Assembly: GCF_015694725.1 (NCBI RefSeq)
Contig: NZ_JADQDQ010000013.1
Coordinates: 1-64,000, forward strand
Length of the DNA stretch: 64,000 bases
Direction of reading: 5' to 3'
Source: Hymenobacter jeongseonensis
GTDB taxonomy: Bacteria > Bacteroidota > Bacteroidia > Cytophagales > Hymenobacteraceae
Within the stretch, counting starts at the first letter, position 1. Each line of letters begins with the position of its first letter. The notes under the pieces are model-generated. The model did no database searches. It saw nothing but the letters and a program-made list of their open reading frames with translations, and was not told where the DNA came from. The translations under genes were made by a program, and so were the position numbers. This document shows positions 8,224 through 16,233 of the stretch, in pieces.

Positions 8224-8892
8224 TTAAAACGGCGGCTCCTCTTCGCCTGCAGGCGCGGGCTGCCGGCCGTCGATGAGCCGGAGCAGGTCGGCCGCGTAGT
8301 GGTAAGTGAGCCGGAAGCCGGCGCTGCGCTGGAAGGCCTCGGCCAGCCGGTGCCCGATGGTCTGGGGCCGGTAGCTCTGCTGACCCCGGGGGTGCGCCAC
8401 GATGAACTCCCACAGCTGGCCGGGCTCCACCGGCTGGCTTTCGTGGCTGAGCACCATTGCCTGCACGTCGAGGGCCTGGCCTTCGGGGCCGCAGTAGTTG
8501 CGCAGCAGCTGCGGGGTGAAGTGGTTCGCATCGCCCCAGCGCCGCAGGCTGGCCTCGGTGGTGCTCACCAGCCCGGCCGCTATCCGGCCCCAGGGCGTCT
8601 GGTCCGGCAACTCGTCGCCGCCCACGTCCACGAAGGCGCGCAGCTGCGTCATGGGGCAGTTGCTCTGCTCAATTATCCACTCCAGTATTTCTTCGCTCGG
8701 CAGCTGCGGCGGCTGGGGCCGGCCCTGGCCATCGAGCAGGCGCAGGGGCTCAAACCCGTAGGCGGCCAGCAGCTTGGCCGTTTGCACGTTAAAATGCCGC
8801 TGCTGGCCGACGACGGAGGCGAAGGCGTAATAGCCTGGCTCATCCAGGGTGCGCTTGCGCATCACCCGGTGCTTTTGGTCACCCTTGGGCAT
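8224..8892 (-). CDS. hypothetical phage protein
   Basis: A 222-aa soluble protein with a mix of helices and a Pro-rich C-terminus; no motif recognised. It overlaps the RarA-C-like gene upstream by 14 bp, so the two are translationally linked and may work together in phage DNA metabolism or packaging. The 109-bp gap downstream holds only the hairpin before terS. Confidence 0.6.
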   Translation of the reverse strand: MPKGDQKHRVMRKRTLDEPGYYAFASVVGQQRHFNVQTAKLLAAYGFEPLRLLDGQGRPQPPQLPSEEILEWIIEQSNCPMTQLRAFVDVGGDELPDQTPWGRIAAGLVSTTEASLRRWGDANHFTPQLLRNYCGPEGQALDVQAMVLSHESQPVEPGQLWEFIVAHPRGQQSYRPQTIGHRLAEAFQRSAGFRLTYHYAADLLRLIDGRQPAPAGEEEPPF

Positions 8893-9520
8893 CGGGTTCC
8901 GGGAAGAGGCTCAACACGTTGGACGGGGCCGGCACTTCAGGCTGCGGCTCGGTAGGGAACAGCGATGGCGCCGGGCTGCCAACTGCGTCCATCGCCAATT
9001 GCTTGTACTCGTGCTCGCCCGGCACGCTGCCCGAGTCGGCCAACAGCGTGCCAGTAAAGAAAAAATGGCGCCACCCCCGGCCCAGCCGACGGCCGCGCTC
9101 GTTGTGCTTGTCCAAGGCCCAATCCGGAATCTCGTGGTGCACGTGCTCGTGCCGCATCCAGTGGTAGAGCAGCGCGTGGTCAATCACGCGGCTCTTCGGG
9201 GCGCGGCAGAGCATGAGCACGGCATGCGTGAGGAACAGGCGCTCGGGCTGGTTCTTGTCCTCTTTCTTGGTGGCTTGCAGCTTGTGGTGCTGGTAGAGCG
9301 CCTGGACCTCGGCCACGATGCCGGGCACGGCCAGGCCCACGTCCTCGCTGGCCATGATGCGCAGGCGCTTCCAGATGTACTCGACGTAGTTGGAATTGAA
9401 CAGTTCCACGGCCCAATACATCGCCTCTTCTTCCATGCCGCGGCGAATGCACTTTTGCAGCGCGCTCGATACCTCGAAGAAGTCGTAGCCCTTCTTGGTT
9501 CTTAAATCGTATTTGCTCAT
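8879..9520 (-). CDS. stand-alone RarA/MgsA C-terminal domain protein
   Basis: Residues about 10-130 match the helical C-terminal domain of the replication-associated recombination ATPase RarA/MgsA: the segments KGYDFFEVSSALQKCIR, EEEAMYWAVEL and LRIMASEDVGLA correspond to the conserved tetramerisation/substrate part of that family. The AAA+ ATPase half (Walker A and B) is absent, and the remaining C-terminus is Pro-rich and phage-specific. In RarA this region drives tetramer formation and contacts SSB/DNA ends. A free-standing phage copy could poison or redirect the host protein. ATG at 9520 is preferred over an upstream one because homology begins right after it. Confidence 0.72.
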   Translation of the reverse strand: MSKYDLRTKKGYDFFEVSSALQKCIRRGMEEEAMYWAVELFNSNYVEYIWKRLRIMASEDVGLAVPGIVAEVQALYQHHKLQATKKEDKNQPERLFLTHAVLMLCRAPKSRVIDHALLYHWMRHEHVHHEIPDWALDKHNERGRRLGRGWRHFFFTGTLLADSGSVPGEHEYKQLAMDAVGSPAPSLFPTEPQPEVPAPSNVLSLFPEPDAQG

Positions 9521-9595
9521 TGGTTTGGGGAATGCAGTAGCACTTCCCCGACCTGTCGGCCGGGGAAACACCACTTATTCGTTGCGTTTTAAGGA

Positions 9596-10765
9596 TTAAG
9601 CGCGCGCCATGTAGAACTGGTGAGCGTCGATGTGCCGGCCGATAATCAGGCCGCTGGGCGCGGTCTTCAGCGCCTCGGTGGTGTGGTTGTAAATGTCCCA
9701 CAGGCTGCCGTCGCCGAAGTTGGTTTTCTCGCGTAACTCGCCGCGAATGATGCGCAGCTGCGCCTCGCTCACCACCGACTCGGAATAGAACAACTCGCCC
9801 AATATCTCGTGAATGATGCGCGGGTTGACTTCCACCTGCTTCATTTTCTCGGAGTCCACCTGCAGCTTGCGGTAGTGCTCTTCGAGCCGGTCAGCGGCCT
9901 TGCCCAGCATGGTGTTGAGTTCCTGCACCAAGTTGCCGTTGTGCATGGCCAGGGCCTTGAAATCGCCCGCGAACATCATGTTCGAGCAGACAATGACGCG
10001 GGAGCCGCCCACCACGCCCACCTGCATGCTCTTGTCGTAGCTATTGCGGAAGCCCAGGCACATGTCCTGCTCGCCGTTGAGCCCCTGCACGGTCATGTGC
10101 CCGAACATCTGCTGGCCCTGCCGATTCTGCGTGTACCGCTCGTCCTTGAGCTGCAGGCCCCGCTTGTCCAGCTGCTCCTTCACCGAGGTGATGAGGTCGA
10201 GGTGGCTCAGCGGCGAGTACGTCTTCGTACTCGCCGGCACCGCCGCGCTCAGGATGAGGTCGAGCGATTCGCTCCGGAACTGCCGGCGCTCCGCGGCGCT
10301 CACCGGATGCACCGGCGCGGGCGCGGGCGCCGGCGTGGCCTCGCGCACCACGGCGGCATCGAGAATGCCCTGGGCCTCGGCCAGTGCTTCGTTGGCCAGG
10401 TCCTCATCCGAGGGCTCGGGCAGCTGCTCGAGGCGCGACTGCTGGGCGACAAAGGCGGCGTCGGAGGCCTCCATGCTCTGGCTGGCCACGACCTCAGTGG
10501 CGGGCTGCGCTGCCTCCACTGGGGCCACGACGAGCGGGGCGGTTCCCTTTTTGGCGGCGCGCTTGGTGGCTAGCTTGGTCAGGGCCTCCGCGGCCAGCTC
10601 GTCGCGCAGGGTGTCGAGGGTTTTGCCGAGTTTGCTGCCCGCCGGCAGGTTCTGCTCGCCTTGGTACTGGCCGTTGATGAAGTCGAGCAGCAGGTCGAGC
10701 TTCTGGGCGGTGGTTTCGGCCGCGAGGGCGGTTTTGAGGGCGGCGGCTACGGTGGTCTTTTTCAT
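9596..10765 (-). CDS. DUF932-like phage protein
   Basis: Starting at the ATG at 10765 this is a 389-aa protein. An Ala/Lys-rich N-terminal third is followed by a domain (about residues 165-385) with GFRNSYDKSMQVGVVGGSRV and CSNMMF segments, typical of the DUF932/phage-plasmid-like family often encoded with phage or plasmid recombination genes. The biochemical role of the family is not settled. It is a monocistronic unit: a strong terminator lies upstream (10875-10904) and it has the repeated C-rich leader found in front of several other phage genes. Confidence 0.72.
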   Translation of the reverse strand: MKKTTVAAALKTALAAETTAQKLDLLLDFINGQYQGEQNLPAGSKLGKTLDTLRDELAAEALTKLATKRAAKKGTAPLVVAPVEAAQPATEVVASQSMEASDAAFVAQQSRLEQLPEPSDEDLANEALAEAQGILDAAVVREATPAPAPAPVHPVSAAERRQFRSESLDLILSAAVPASTKTYSPLSHLDLITSVKEQLDKRGLQLKDERYTQNRQGQQMFGHMTVQGLNGEQDMCLGFRNSYDKSMQVGVVGGSRVIVCSNMMFAGDFKALAMHNGNLVQELNTMLGKAADRLEEHYRKLQVDSEKMKQVEVNPRIIHEILGELFYSESVVSEAQLRIIRGELREKTNFGDGSLWDIYNHTTEALKTAPSGLIIGRHIDAHQFYMARA

Positions 10766-10799
10766 GGGGGTTGAGATGGTTGGTGTTAGTGTGAACTGA
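10766..10799 (-). promoter_or_regulatory. repeated phage leader element, copy A
   Basis: Read on the minus strand, the sequence from CAGTTCAC through CATCTCAACCCCC directly abuts the ATG. Closely similar leaders precede the genes starting at 30561 and 28142, and a short form precedes the gene at 31978. It lies in the 5' UTR, so it may be a translational enhancer or regulator-binding leader in place of a Shine-Dalgarno sequence. Confidence 0.5.
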
Positions 10800-10874
10800 T
10801 ATGTAAAGTTCTTCATACAGAACCATTTACAGAAACCAAACAACCTTTATTTACTAATAAGATACTGGCCAAAA

Positions 10875-10904
10875 AAAGCCCCGCAGCGGGTGCTGCGGGG
10901 CTTT
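10875..10904 (-). terminator. strong Rho-independent terminator
   Basis: A perfect 13-bp stem (AAAGCCCCGCAGC / GCTGCGGGGCTTT) with a 4-nt loop, followed on the minus strand by seven T. It ends the transcript of the 10921-11373 gene and insulates the DUF932-like gene. Confidence 0.9.
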
Positions 10905-10920
10905 ACAACGATAACATCAA

Positions 10921-11373
10921 TTACTCTATAACGCGAAAATTAACGTCCGGAAAGCTTTCGTGTTCTTCGTAGTGAATCTGAATTTTTTTGCCTTCTACCT
11001 CTAGAATTAGAGGCGCCGACTTAAGTAATTCTATTTCACGCGAGCTAAAGGAGCCGGTTATTGAAATAGCAGCATTTAAGGTCGCCATTCCATTGACGCC
11101 GGAAGTTCCATCTACAGTTGAAAGCTGGTGCTCTACTTCAGCTACCTTATCGATAAGCGGTTTGACTTCCTTCGTTTTTAAAGCGTGTATCGTTTGCTTG
11201 ATTATACTAACCTTGTCGTCAGCGGGGCATTGTTTTTCGATAGCTGCGACCAATTCTCGGTCGGCAGCCGATGAAAGCCTAAACCACTCTTGCATGGCTC
11301 TCTCTGCCTCAAAAAAGTCTTTGATGTGTTGGTGAAGCCTGTTGATGAGTACTGCGGAAAATCTACTTGGCAT
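10921..11373 (-). CDS. hypothetical protein
   Basis: A 150-aa protein: helical, charged first two thirds and a beta-like C-terminus. No family recognised. Its base composition is clearly less GC-rich than the phage genes on both sides, and it is followed by its own terminator, which suggests an inserted accessory (moron-type) gene. Upstream is the glycosyltransferase-like gene with a 42-bp gap. Confidence 0.6.
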   Translation of the reverse strand: MPSRFSAVLINRLHQHIKDFFEAERAMQEWFRLSSAADRELVAAIEKQCPADDKVSIIKQTIHALKTKEVKPLIDKVAEVEHQLSTVDGTSGVNGMATLNAAISITGSFSSREIELLKSAPLILEVEGKKIQIHYEEHESFPDVNFRVIE

Positions 11374-11415
11374 AATTAAAGGAGTTAGGTGCCCCTAAAA
11401 GTAGGATTTCCATTG

Positions 11416-12153
11416 TTAAAACGGCAGCTTCATCGTCTTTTGAAACTGGTGCTTTCGTTTGGCCAGCTTGCCATCTCGCTTTTCCTGAATCACGTCGCCG
11501 AAGCAGCGGCGCAGCAGCTCGAAGTCCAGCCGCTCGGCATCGAGGTTGCGGAACTCGGCTAGGCCGCCCTGCCCCACGAACGTATCCTTCTGAATGAACG
11601 TGAAGCGCGTATCCTTCCAGATAAGGCGGTGGTGGTAGGCATTCAGACACGAAATCCAGTAGTCCTCGTTGCAGATGATATCGGAGTTATACCACAGCTT
11701 CGAGCCGGCCAGCAGCCCGGTGGCGCACCCGGTCACGTAACCGGTCAGCGCAATCGGGGCCAGCGTTTTGTACATCGTCGGGTTGGGGTTGCTGGTGAAG
11801 CCCCACAGGTACGCGCCGGCCTGCTTGGCCGCGTATGCCGTTTCCTGGATGATTGCCATGACCCGGTCCGGCGCGACGCTCACCTTCTCGCCGGCCGGCA
11901 GGTACATGCGCCGGAAGTCCGTGATATCGTCGTCGAGTTGGAGCATGTCGCCAAAGTGCTGGTACATCCAGTTACGCTTGCGGGCCAGGCCCACCACGCT
12001 ATCGGGGTGGGTCACCAGCTCCGCGTCCGGATGCGCCGCCCGGTACTCGGCGGCCTGGCTCTCGGGAATGCAGATGATGGCGCCGGGCACCACGCCCAGG
12101 GTCAGGATGCGGCCCGCTCGCTTGTGGGAGGGAATTACGACTTTGACTTCCAT
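11416..12153 (-). CDS. TAGT-type DNA-base glycosyltransferase-like protein
   Basis: A 245-aa single-domain GT-A-like protein. The N-terminal VVIPSHKRAGR strand/loop (sugar-nucleotide side), RKRNWMYQHFG and LQLDDDI (an acidic metal-binding triad in the DxD position) form the pattern of the TET/JBP-associated glycosyltransferases seen in phages, which add sugars to hydroxylated pyrimidines in DNA. A later segment with CNEDYW fits the catalytic half. It overlaps the ParB-like gene, a partner repeatedly found with such enzymes. No TET/JBP hydroxylase or hydroxymethylase is visible in the window, so the acceptor base is unknown. ATG at 12162 is an alternative start. Confidence 0.62.
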   Translation of the reverse strand: MEVKVVIPSHKRAGRILTLGVVPGAIICIPESQAAEYRAAHPDAELVTHPDSVVGLARKRNWMYQHFGDMLQLDDDITDFRRMYLPAGEKVSVAPDRVMAIIQETAYAAKQAGAYLWGFTSNPNPTMYKTLAPIALTGYVTGCATGLLAGSKLWYNSDIICNEDYWISCLNAYHHRLIWKDTRFTFIQKDTFVGQGGLAEFRNLDAERLDFELLRRCFGDVIQEKRDGKLAKRKHQFQKTMKLPF

Positions 12154-12794
12154 TTCTCGCAAAACGCTTTCGCATCGATGACGCGGGTGGTACCAACTTC
12201 CTTGGCCTTGTAGCTCTGCTCCTTGCCCAGGCCCAGCACCTCGCGCACGTAGTTGGCGTCAATCTCATTGCGGCAGACGATAACCACGGCATCGTACTTC
12301 TCCGAAAACTCGGCCACAATCGGAAACTCGGCCGGCGCCGGCGGGGCGGCCTCCTCGCCGGCCAGCTGCTCGTCGAGGGCCGCCAGCTCCAGGCCCATCT
12401 CGCTGAGCACGTCGGCGTACTGGTCGCGCAGGATTTCGTCAATCCACTCCCCTTCGTTGATGTTGGAGGCCAGCACGATTTTCATCCGCTCCTCGCCCGT
12501 CAGCGCCCGGTTGGGCACCATCACAGCGAAGTGCTCCTGGCCCCGGCCCATGCCCATGAGCAGGTTGTGGCGCTTGTTGAAGGTGAGCAGCACGCCATCG
12601 GTGTCGAGCGTGGCCGCTTCAAAGACGCCAAGCTCCAGCAGCTTGAGTTCAAGGCGGCGGCGCTTTTCGGTGGTAATCTTCCCGAAGGGGTTGTTTTCCA
12701 GCGGCACCAGCGTATCGAGCCGGCGCTGTTCGGTGTGCCAGGCTAAGGGCACTACTTTATCTGTCTTCATGTCGGATTGGGGCGCGGTGCTCAT
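12135..12794 (-). CDS. ParB-like N-terminal domain protein
   Basis: A 219-aa protein whose residues about 25-110 resemble the ParB/Srx fold: an LVPLENNPFG segment followed by a helix and LLTFNKRHNLLMG in the place of the GxxR box. The C-terminal half is a linker and a small domain ending in a charged tail. Phage ParB-like proteins often accompany DNA-modification genes, and this one overlaps a TAGT-like glycosyltransferase (19 bp) and the upstream coiled-coil gene (4 bp, ATGA). CTPase, nuclease or adaptor activity cannot be decided from sequence. Confidence 0.65.
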   Translation of the reverse strand: MSTAPQSDMKTDKVVPLAWHTEQRRLDTLVPLENNPFGKITTEKRRRLELKLLELGVFEAATLDTDGVLLTFNKRHNLLMGMGRGQEHFAVMVPNRALTGEERMKIVLASNINEGEWIDEILRDQYADVLSEMGLELAALDEQLAGEEAAPPAPAEFPIVAEFSEKYDAVVIVCRNEIDANYVREVLGLGKEQSYKAKEVGTTRVIDAKAFCEKWKSKS

Positions 12795-13540
12795 GCGGGA
12801 AGCTGCTTAATCTGAAGTTCGAGCGTATCGAGTTCCACTTGAAGTTTGGCCACCTTCTCGGCTTTGAGCTGGTCGTCGGGCGTTTTGGCGGCGGCCTTCT
12901 TGGCCTTGCTCACCTGGCTGCGCAAATTGCCCCGCTTCTGGAGCAATTCGGCCCGGTCCACGACGGGAGCCGCTTCGCCGGCCGCGGGCGCCACGGGTGC
13001 CGTGGGCTCAACCTGAGTGGGCTCGCCGGCCACCAGGCGGCGGCGCTTTTCAGAGAGGGCGTTGTACTGGTTTTGCAGGCTCAGAATTTCGCCCACCACG
13101 CGGGGGCCATCGGCCTCGGGCAAGTCGGCCAGGCTGTTGCTCAGCTGGCAGCGCTGGTTATACACGCGCTGCATCAGCTGCGTGAGCTCGTCCACTTGGC
13201 CCTGCACCGCTTCAGGCACGGCCTGAGGAGCCGGCTCTACTTCTACCAGGAGCGCGGGCATTGTCACGCTGGTCACCAAGTTCACCGACGGGGCCGTGGC
13301 GCCCTGCACGGCCTGGGCAAAGTGGTTCATCACCTCGCCCACGTCCGCCAACCGGCCCTCGCAGCCTACTTTGCACAGCTCGTAGGTGAGCTTCTCGCGG
13401 TGGCCGGCCGACTCCTTCTTGAGCAAGGTGTTGACTAGGCTGCGGTGGCCGGTGAGTTCCTGCAGCAGCAGCACGCCGGCGCGGTAGTCGGCCGCATCGC
13501 CGGCTTCGAGCCAGGCGATGACTTTTTCGAGGTTTTCCAT
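12791..13540 (-). CDS. coiled-coil hypothetical protein
   Basis: A 249-aa protein with an Ala/Pro/Val-rich middle and two heptad-like helical regions (about residues 115-175 and 200-249). No enzyme motif is seen. It is the first gene of a tightly coupled trio (ATGA overlap) with the ParB-like and glycosyltransferase-like genes, so a role in the same DNA-modification or DNA-organising process is likely by context only. Confidence 0.65.
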   Translation of the reverse strand: MENLEKVIAWLEAGDAADYRAGVLLLQELTGHRSLVNTLLKKESAGHREKLTYELCKVGCEGRLADVGEVMNHFAQAVQGATAPSVNLVTSVTMPALLVEVEPAPQAVPEAVQGQVDELTQLMQRVYNQRCQLSNSLADLPEADGPRVVGEILSLQNQYNALSEKRRRLVAGEPTQVEPTAPVAPAAGEAAPVVDRAELLQKRGNLRSQVSKAKKAAAKTPDDQLKAEKVAKLQVELDTLELQIKQLPA

Positions 13541-13611
13541 CGGAATAACGTTGATTTCAGGTTGATTGAAACCAAAGCTATCCGAATGAGCAAGCGGCGA
13601 ATAGGACGTTT

Positions 13612-13917
13612 TTAGTCCTCGCCCAGCAAGTTACGGAAGGTCTGCACGACCTCCAATTGGTCGGTCATGGCCAGCCATTTATAGGGCTCCGCGAACTGGT
13701 TGGTTTGAAACAGCAGCTGCTGGCCTTCTTCCAGATACTCGTCCAGCAGCGCCCGCAGCGCCGTGAGCATTACCTGAGCGCCTTCCTCGTAATCGGCCAG
13801 TCCGTCATCGAGCGCTGCCTGCAGCTGGGCGTTGCCCTGGGCGCGCTGCACCAGGAAGCCGGCCAGAGCGGGCAGGGTCGAGAGCCGAAAGCGAGTGTTG
13901 GGCATGAGCAGCGCCAC
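13612..13917 (-). CDS. small helical hypothetical protein
   Basis: A 101-aa, Leu/Ala/Gln-rich helical protein with an acidic C-terminus and no recognised motif. An internal ATG at 13905 is an alternative start. It lies about 20 bp downstream of the structured element at 13938-14062, which could therefore be its leader. Confidence 0.55.
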   Translation of the reverse strand: MALLMPNTRFRLSTLPALAGFLVQRAQGNAQLQAALDDGLADYEEGAQVMLTALRALLDEYLEEGQQLLFQTNQFAEPYKWLAMTDQLEVVQTFRNLLGED

Positions 13918-13937
13918 GAGGAAAGCCGGAGGAATCG

Positions 13938-14062
13938 CTGCTAATACCTGTGACGCCTGAACGCCCTAGAATTGCGGGACTTACACCCGCACGCTCCCCC
14001 GGCCGTTTCCAGATGGCACGGCGGATGGCATTCAGGGTAAGAAGGATAACAGGTATTAGCGG
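13938..14062 (-). ncRNA. unidentified structured RNA or structured leader
   Basis: An 11-bp perfect closing stem (13941-13951 with 14049-14059) encloses a second 10-bp stem (13956-13965 with 14027-14036), which in turn encloses two hairpins: a 5-6-bp stem with a 7-nt loop (13974-13990) and GCCGT/ACGGC (14002-14022). In the second stem one pair is G-U if read on the minus strand but C-A on the plus strand, which favours minus-strand transcription like the genes. It sits between a terminator and a gene start. The 7-nt-loop hairpin has the geometry of a tRNA T-arm, but I could not fold a tRNA. No known RNA class is recognised. Confidence 0.55.
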
Positions 14063-14078
14063 GGCGAAGATAAAAGCA

Positions 14079-14109
14079 AAAAAGCCCCGCCGGGTGGGCG
14101 GGGCTTTTT
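14079..14109. terminator. bidirectional Rho-independent terminator
   Basis: A 13-bp stem (AAAAAGCCCCGCC / GGCGGGGCTTTTT) with a 5-nt loop, giving T runs on both strands. It ends the head-gene transcript that includes the 64-aa gene and separates it from the structured element downstream. Confidence 0.88.
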
Positions 14110-14128
14110 ATTACTCCAGTACGGACGG

Positions 14129-14323
14129 CTACTTGCTTTCGGCTTCCGCGGCCGCGAGGGCGCGCTGCGCAGCGGCCGGCGTCTTGCGTTTGAGCACGTG
14201 GGTCTTGTCCACCAGCTCCTCGGCCATTTCATCGGTGATTTTATCGAACGGGATAAAGTCGCCTTTGTATTGCAGGCCCTTCAAGCCCTCGGTGTTGACC
14301 AGGTCAAATTTTTTCAGTCCCAT
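14129..14323 (-). CDS. small hypothetical phage protein
   Basis: A 64-aa protein with a compact N-terminal part (FIPFDKITDEMAEELVDK, a beta-hairpin plus helix) and an Ala/Glu-rich C-terminal helix. It lies between the capsid-region gene and a terminator, so it ends the head operon. Small proteins of this build occur next to capsid genes in Bacteroidota prophages; no function is known to me. Confidence 0.6.
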   Translation of the reverse strand: MGLKKFDLVNTEGLKGLQYKGDFIPFDKITDEMAEELVDKTHVLKRKTPAAAQRALAAAEAESK

Positions 14324-14380
14324 GATAATGGTGCTAGGGTGAAAGGATAGATTTTATAAGCGAACGACGGGCCGACTGCC

Positions 14381-15070
14381 CTAGGCCGCGCCCTTCAGCG
14401 GAATGGCAGCGGTGTAGTAGTAGGGCACGTGGGTGAAGCCCTCGCCCGAGAACTTAAAGTCGGTGCCGTTCTTGTCGTTGCCCTTCTTGCCCGACTTGTA
14501 ATCGTGCTCGAACTTCACGCCGCGCCGCTTGTCGCCGGCGATGCGCAAGTTGCCGTTGCTGTCGCGGCCAATGACCACGAAATCGCCGTTCAGAGCCGCT
14601 TGAATCACGGCATCGGTGGCGGCTGAGCCGCGGGGAACGTACACTGCCAGGTCGTGGGCAATGCTCTGGTTGCCGGCATCGCCGGAGCTCTTGTGGTTGA
14701 TTTCGCCCGTATCCTGGGCAAACTCCCACGGCACGAAGCCGCAGCCCGCTTTGGGGATGATGGCGGTCGAGACGGTCACCTTGTCGGCACCCGGTTCCGG
14801 AAACGTCTCGATGTCGCGCCGGCGAATCACGTGGATATCGGTCAGGCCGCCCGGGTTGGGACAGTCGTCGAGGATGATTTCGGCGATGGGCACCACCACG
14901 CAGCCAAGCGCGGTACCGGGAATCGTCACCACCAGGGCGGTGAGCACGTCGGTACCGTGGGGCACGACCTGGGCCAGGGCCAGGGCCTGGTCGGGAAACA
15001 GGCTCACGCCTATCAGCAACACGGCCAGTAAGAACAGGCTCATTTTGAGAGCCGAGAACACTTTTTTCAT
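14381..15070 (-). CDS. putative virion structural protein with N-terminal signal-like segment
   Basis: A 229-aa protein directly after the major capsid gene. Residues about 50-225 look like a beta-rich, Gly/Asp-rich structural domain of the sort found in tail-tube or head-decoration proteins. The surprise is residues 1-31: two Lys, a long Leu/Val core and an ALA-AQ boundary, an apparently good Sec signal peptide. No shorter in-frame ATG would remove the hydrophobic stretch and keep the full domain. A phage protein that assembles in the cytoplasm should not carry one, so it may be a membrane or exported accessory protein instead. Confidence 0.6.
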   Translation of the reverse strand: MKKVFSALKMSLFLLAVLLIGVSLFPDQALALAQVVPHGTDVLTALVVTIPGTALGCVVVPIAEIILDDCPNPGGLTDIHVIRRRDIETFPEPGADKVTVSTAIIPKAGCGFVPWEFAQDTGEINHKSSGDAGNQSIAHDLAVYVPRGSAATDAVIQAALNGDFVVIGRDSNGNLRIAGDKRRGVKFEHDYKSGKKGNDKNGTDFKFSGEGFTHVPYYYTAAIPLKGAA

Positions 15071-15177
15071 GCGTACAGAAGAAAATTAAAAGCGAGGAAT
15101 GGGGTCGGCTATGAGATGCAAACGGGAGCTGAAGACCAGGACCCCGGCTGCCTGGGCAGGCAGCCGGAGCCGGAGGC

Positions 15178-16173
15178 TTACTCGGCCGCGGCCGCGGCGC
15201 GCAGGGCCACGCCTTTAGCCAGCGCGGCGTCGTTGCACCAGACGTACTCGGCAATGGCGAAGTCCGGTGCCGCCTCGAAGTCGGCCATGATGTCGATGTT
15301 GCGCTTGCTCTTCTCGACGATGAACGACGAGCCGGGCACGCCGCCCAGCGGGCCGGTGAGCCACACCAGGTTCTCGCGGGGCGTCACAATCATGCCGCCG
15401 GTGTCGGCCAGGCCGGGCTCGGGCGTGATGGTGATGTTGGTGCCGTCAATGGTCGTGTGCACGAACCCGCCGGTGTTGTTGGTGTTGCTGCCGAACGTGC
15501 CGCGGTAGTCGCGGTTGTAGAACTTAGCCACGGTGGGCTCGACCAGCATCACCAGGTCGCGGTTAATCAGATGCGAGGGCACCTTGTCGGCCAGGCCTTC
15601 GAGCTGGTCGATGGCGTTGGCCTGGGTCACGGGCGCCCCGGCGAAGATGTTGGCGGCCGCAATCACGCCTGCGTTGGACATGAGGGGCAGCAAGCCGTCG
15701 AAGATGCGGTTGGCCTGCTTTTTATCGGGGTTGTAAACGGCCTTGAACACGGCGTCGAGGTGCATTTCCTCCTTGCCCTTCTCCGCCATCCGGTCCATGA
15801 TGTACTGCTGGAACGGCACGTCGTACACGTCGCCGCGCTTGCTCTTGTTGATGCGGCCCAGGTAGCCCTTCCACATCGCGTTGATGACGGTGGGCGTGAG
15901 CGTGTAGTCGATTTTGCACGAGCGCACCTTGCCGATGCGGTTTTTAAAGCCCACCGTGCCCTTCGGGTCGAACGTGTCCTTGCCGCCGGGCTGGAGCACC
16001 GACGAGACGAAAATCTGGGTCAGGGCCTGCTCGTCCACCACGTCCACCAGCAGCCCCATGTAGTTAAGAAACGACTGGTCCGTGATGAGGATGGTGGAAA
16101 GCAGCTGCTGCGCCTCGCGCAGCGTGTAGCTGGTAATCTTGGCGGGCAAGCCCGAGAAATCTATTGCTGCCAT
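15178..16173 (-). CDS. major capsid protein
   Basis: A 331-aa protein of HK97-fold size. It follows a coiled-coil scaffold gene and an S49 protease gene, the standard protease-scaffold-capsid order. Features include an N-terminal helical part, a central basic loop (KSKRGDVYDVPFQQY) of the E-loop/spine region, and a C-terminal strand run (NIDIMADFEAAPDFAIAEYV). The coat forms the icosahedral shell around the DNA. Context is decisive; the fold assignment is inferred. Confidence 0.8.
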   Translation of the reverse strand: MAAIDFSGLPAKITSYTLREAQQLLSTILITDQSFLNYMGLLVDVVDEQALTQIFVSSVLQPGGKDTFDPKGTVGFKNRIGKVRSCKIDYTLTPTVINAMWKGYLGRINKSKRGDVYDVPFQQYIMDRMAEKGKEEMHLDAVFKAVYNPDKKQANRIFDGLLPLMSNAGVIAAANIFAGAPVTQANAIDQLEGLADKVPSHLINRDLVMLVEPTVAKFYNRDYRGTFGSNTNNTGGFVHTTIDGTNITITPEPGLADTGGMIVTPRENLVWLTGPLGGVPGSSFIVEKSKRNIDIMADFEAAPDFAIAEYVWCNDAALAKGVALRAAAAAE

Positions 16174-16233
16174 GCTGGATATGCCGGAAAGCTAAAGGGT
16201 GAGGAATAAGAAATGAATGGTGTTTTTCTGGGC

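Noticed and set aside
13938-14062. tRNA gene
   Set aside because: One hairpin has T-arm geometry (5-bp stem, 7-nt loop), but no 7-bp anticodon loop, D-arm or CCA-side acceptor could be folded and the T-loop lacks TTC.
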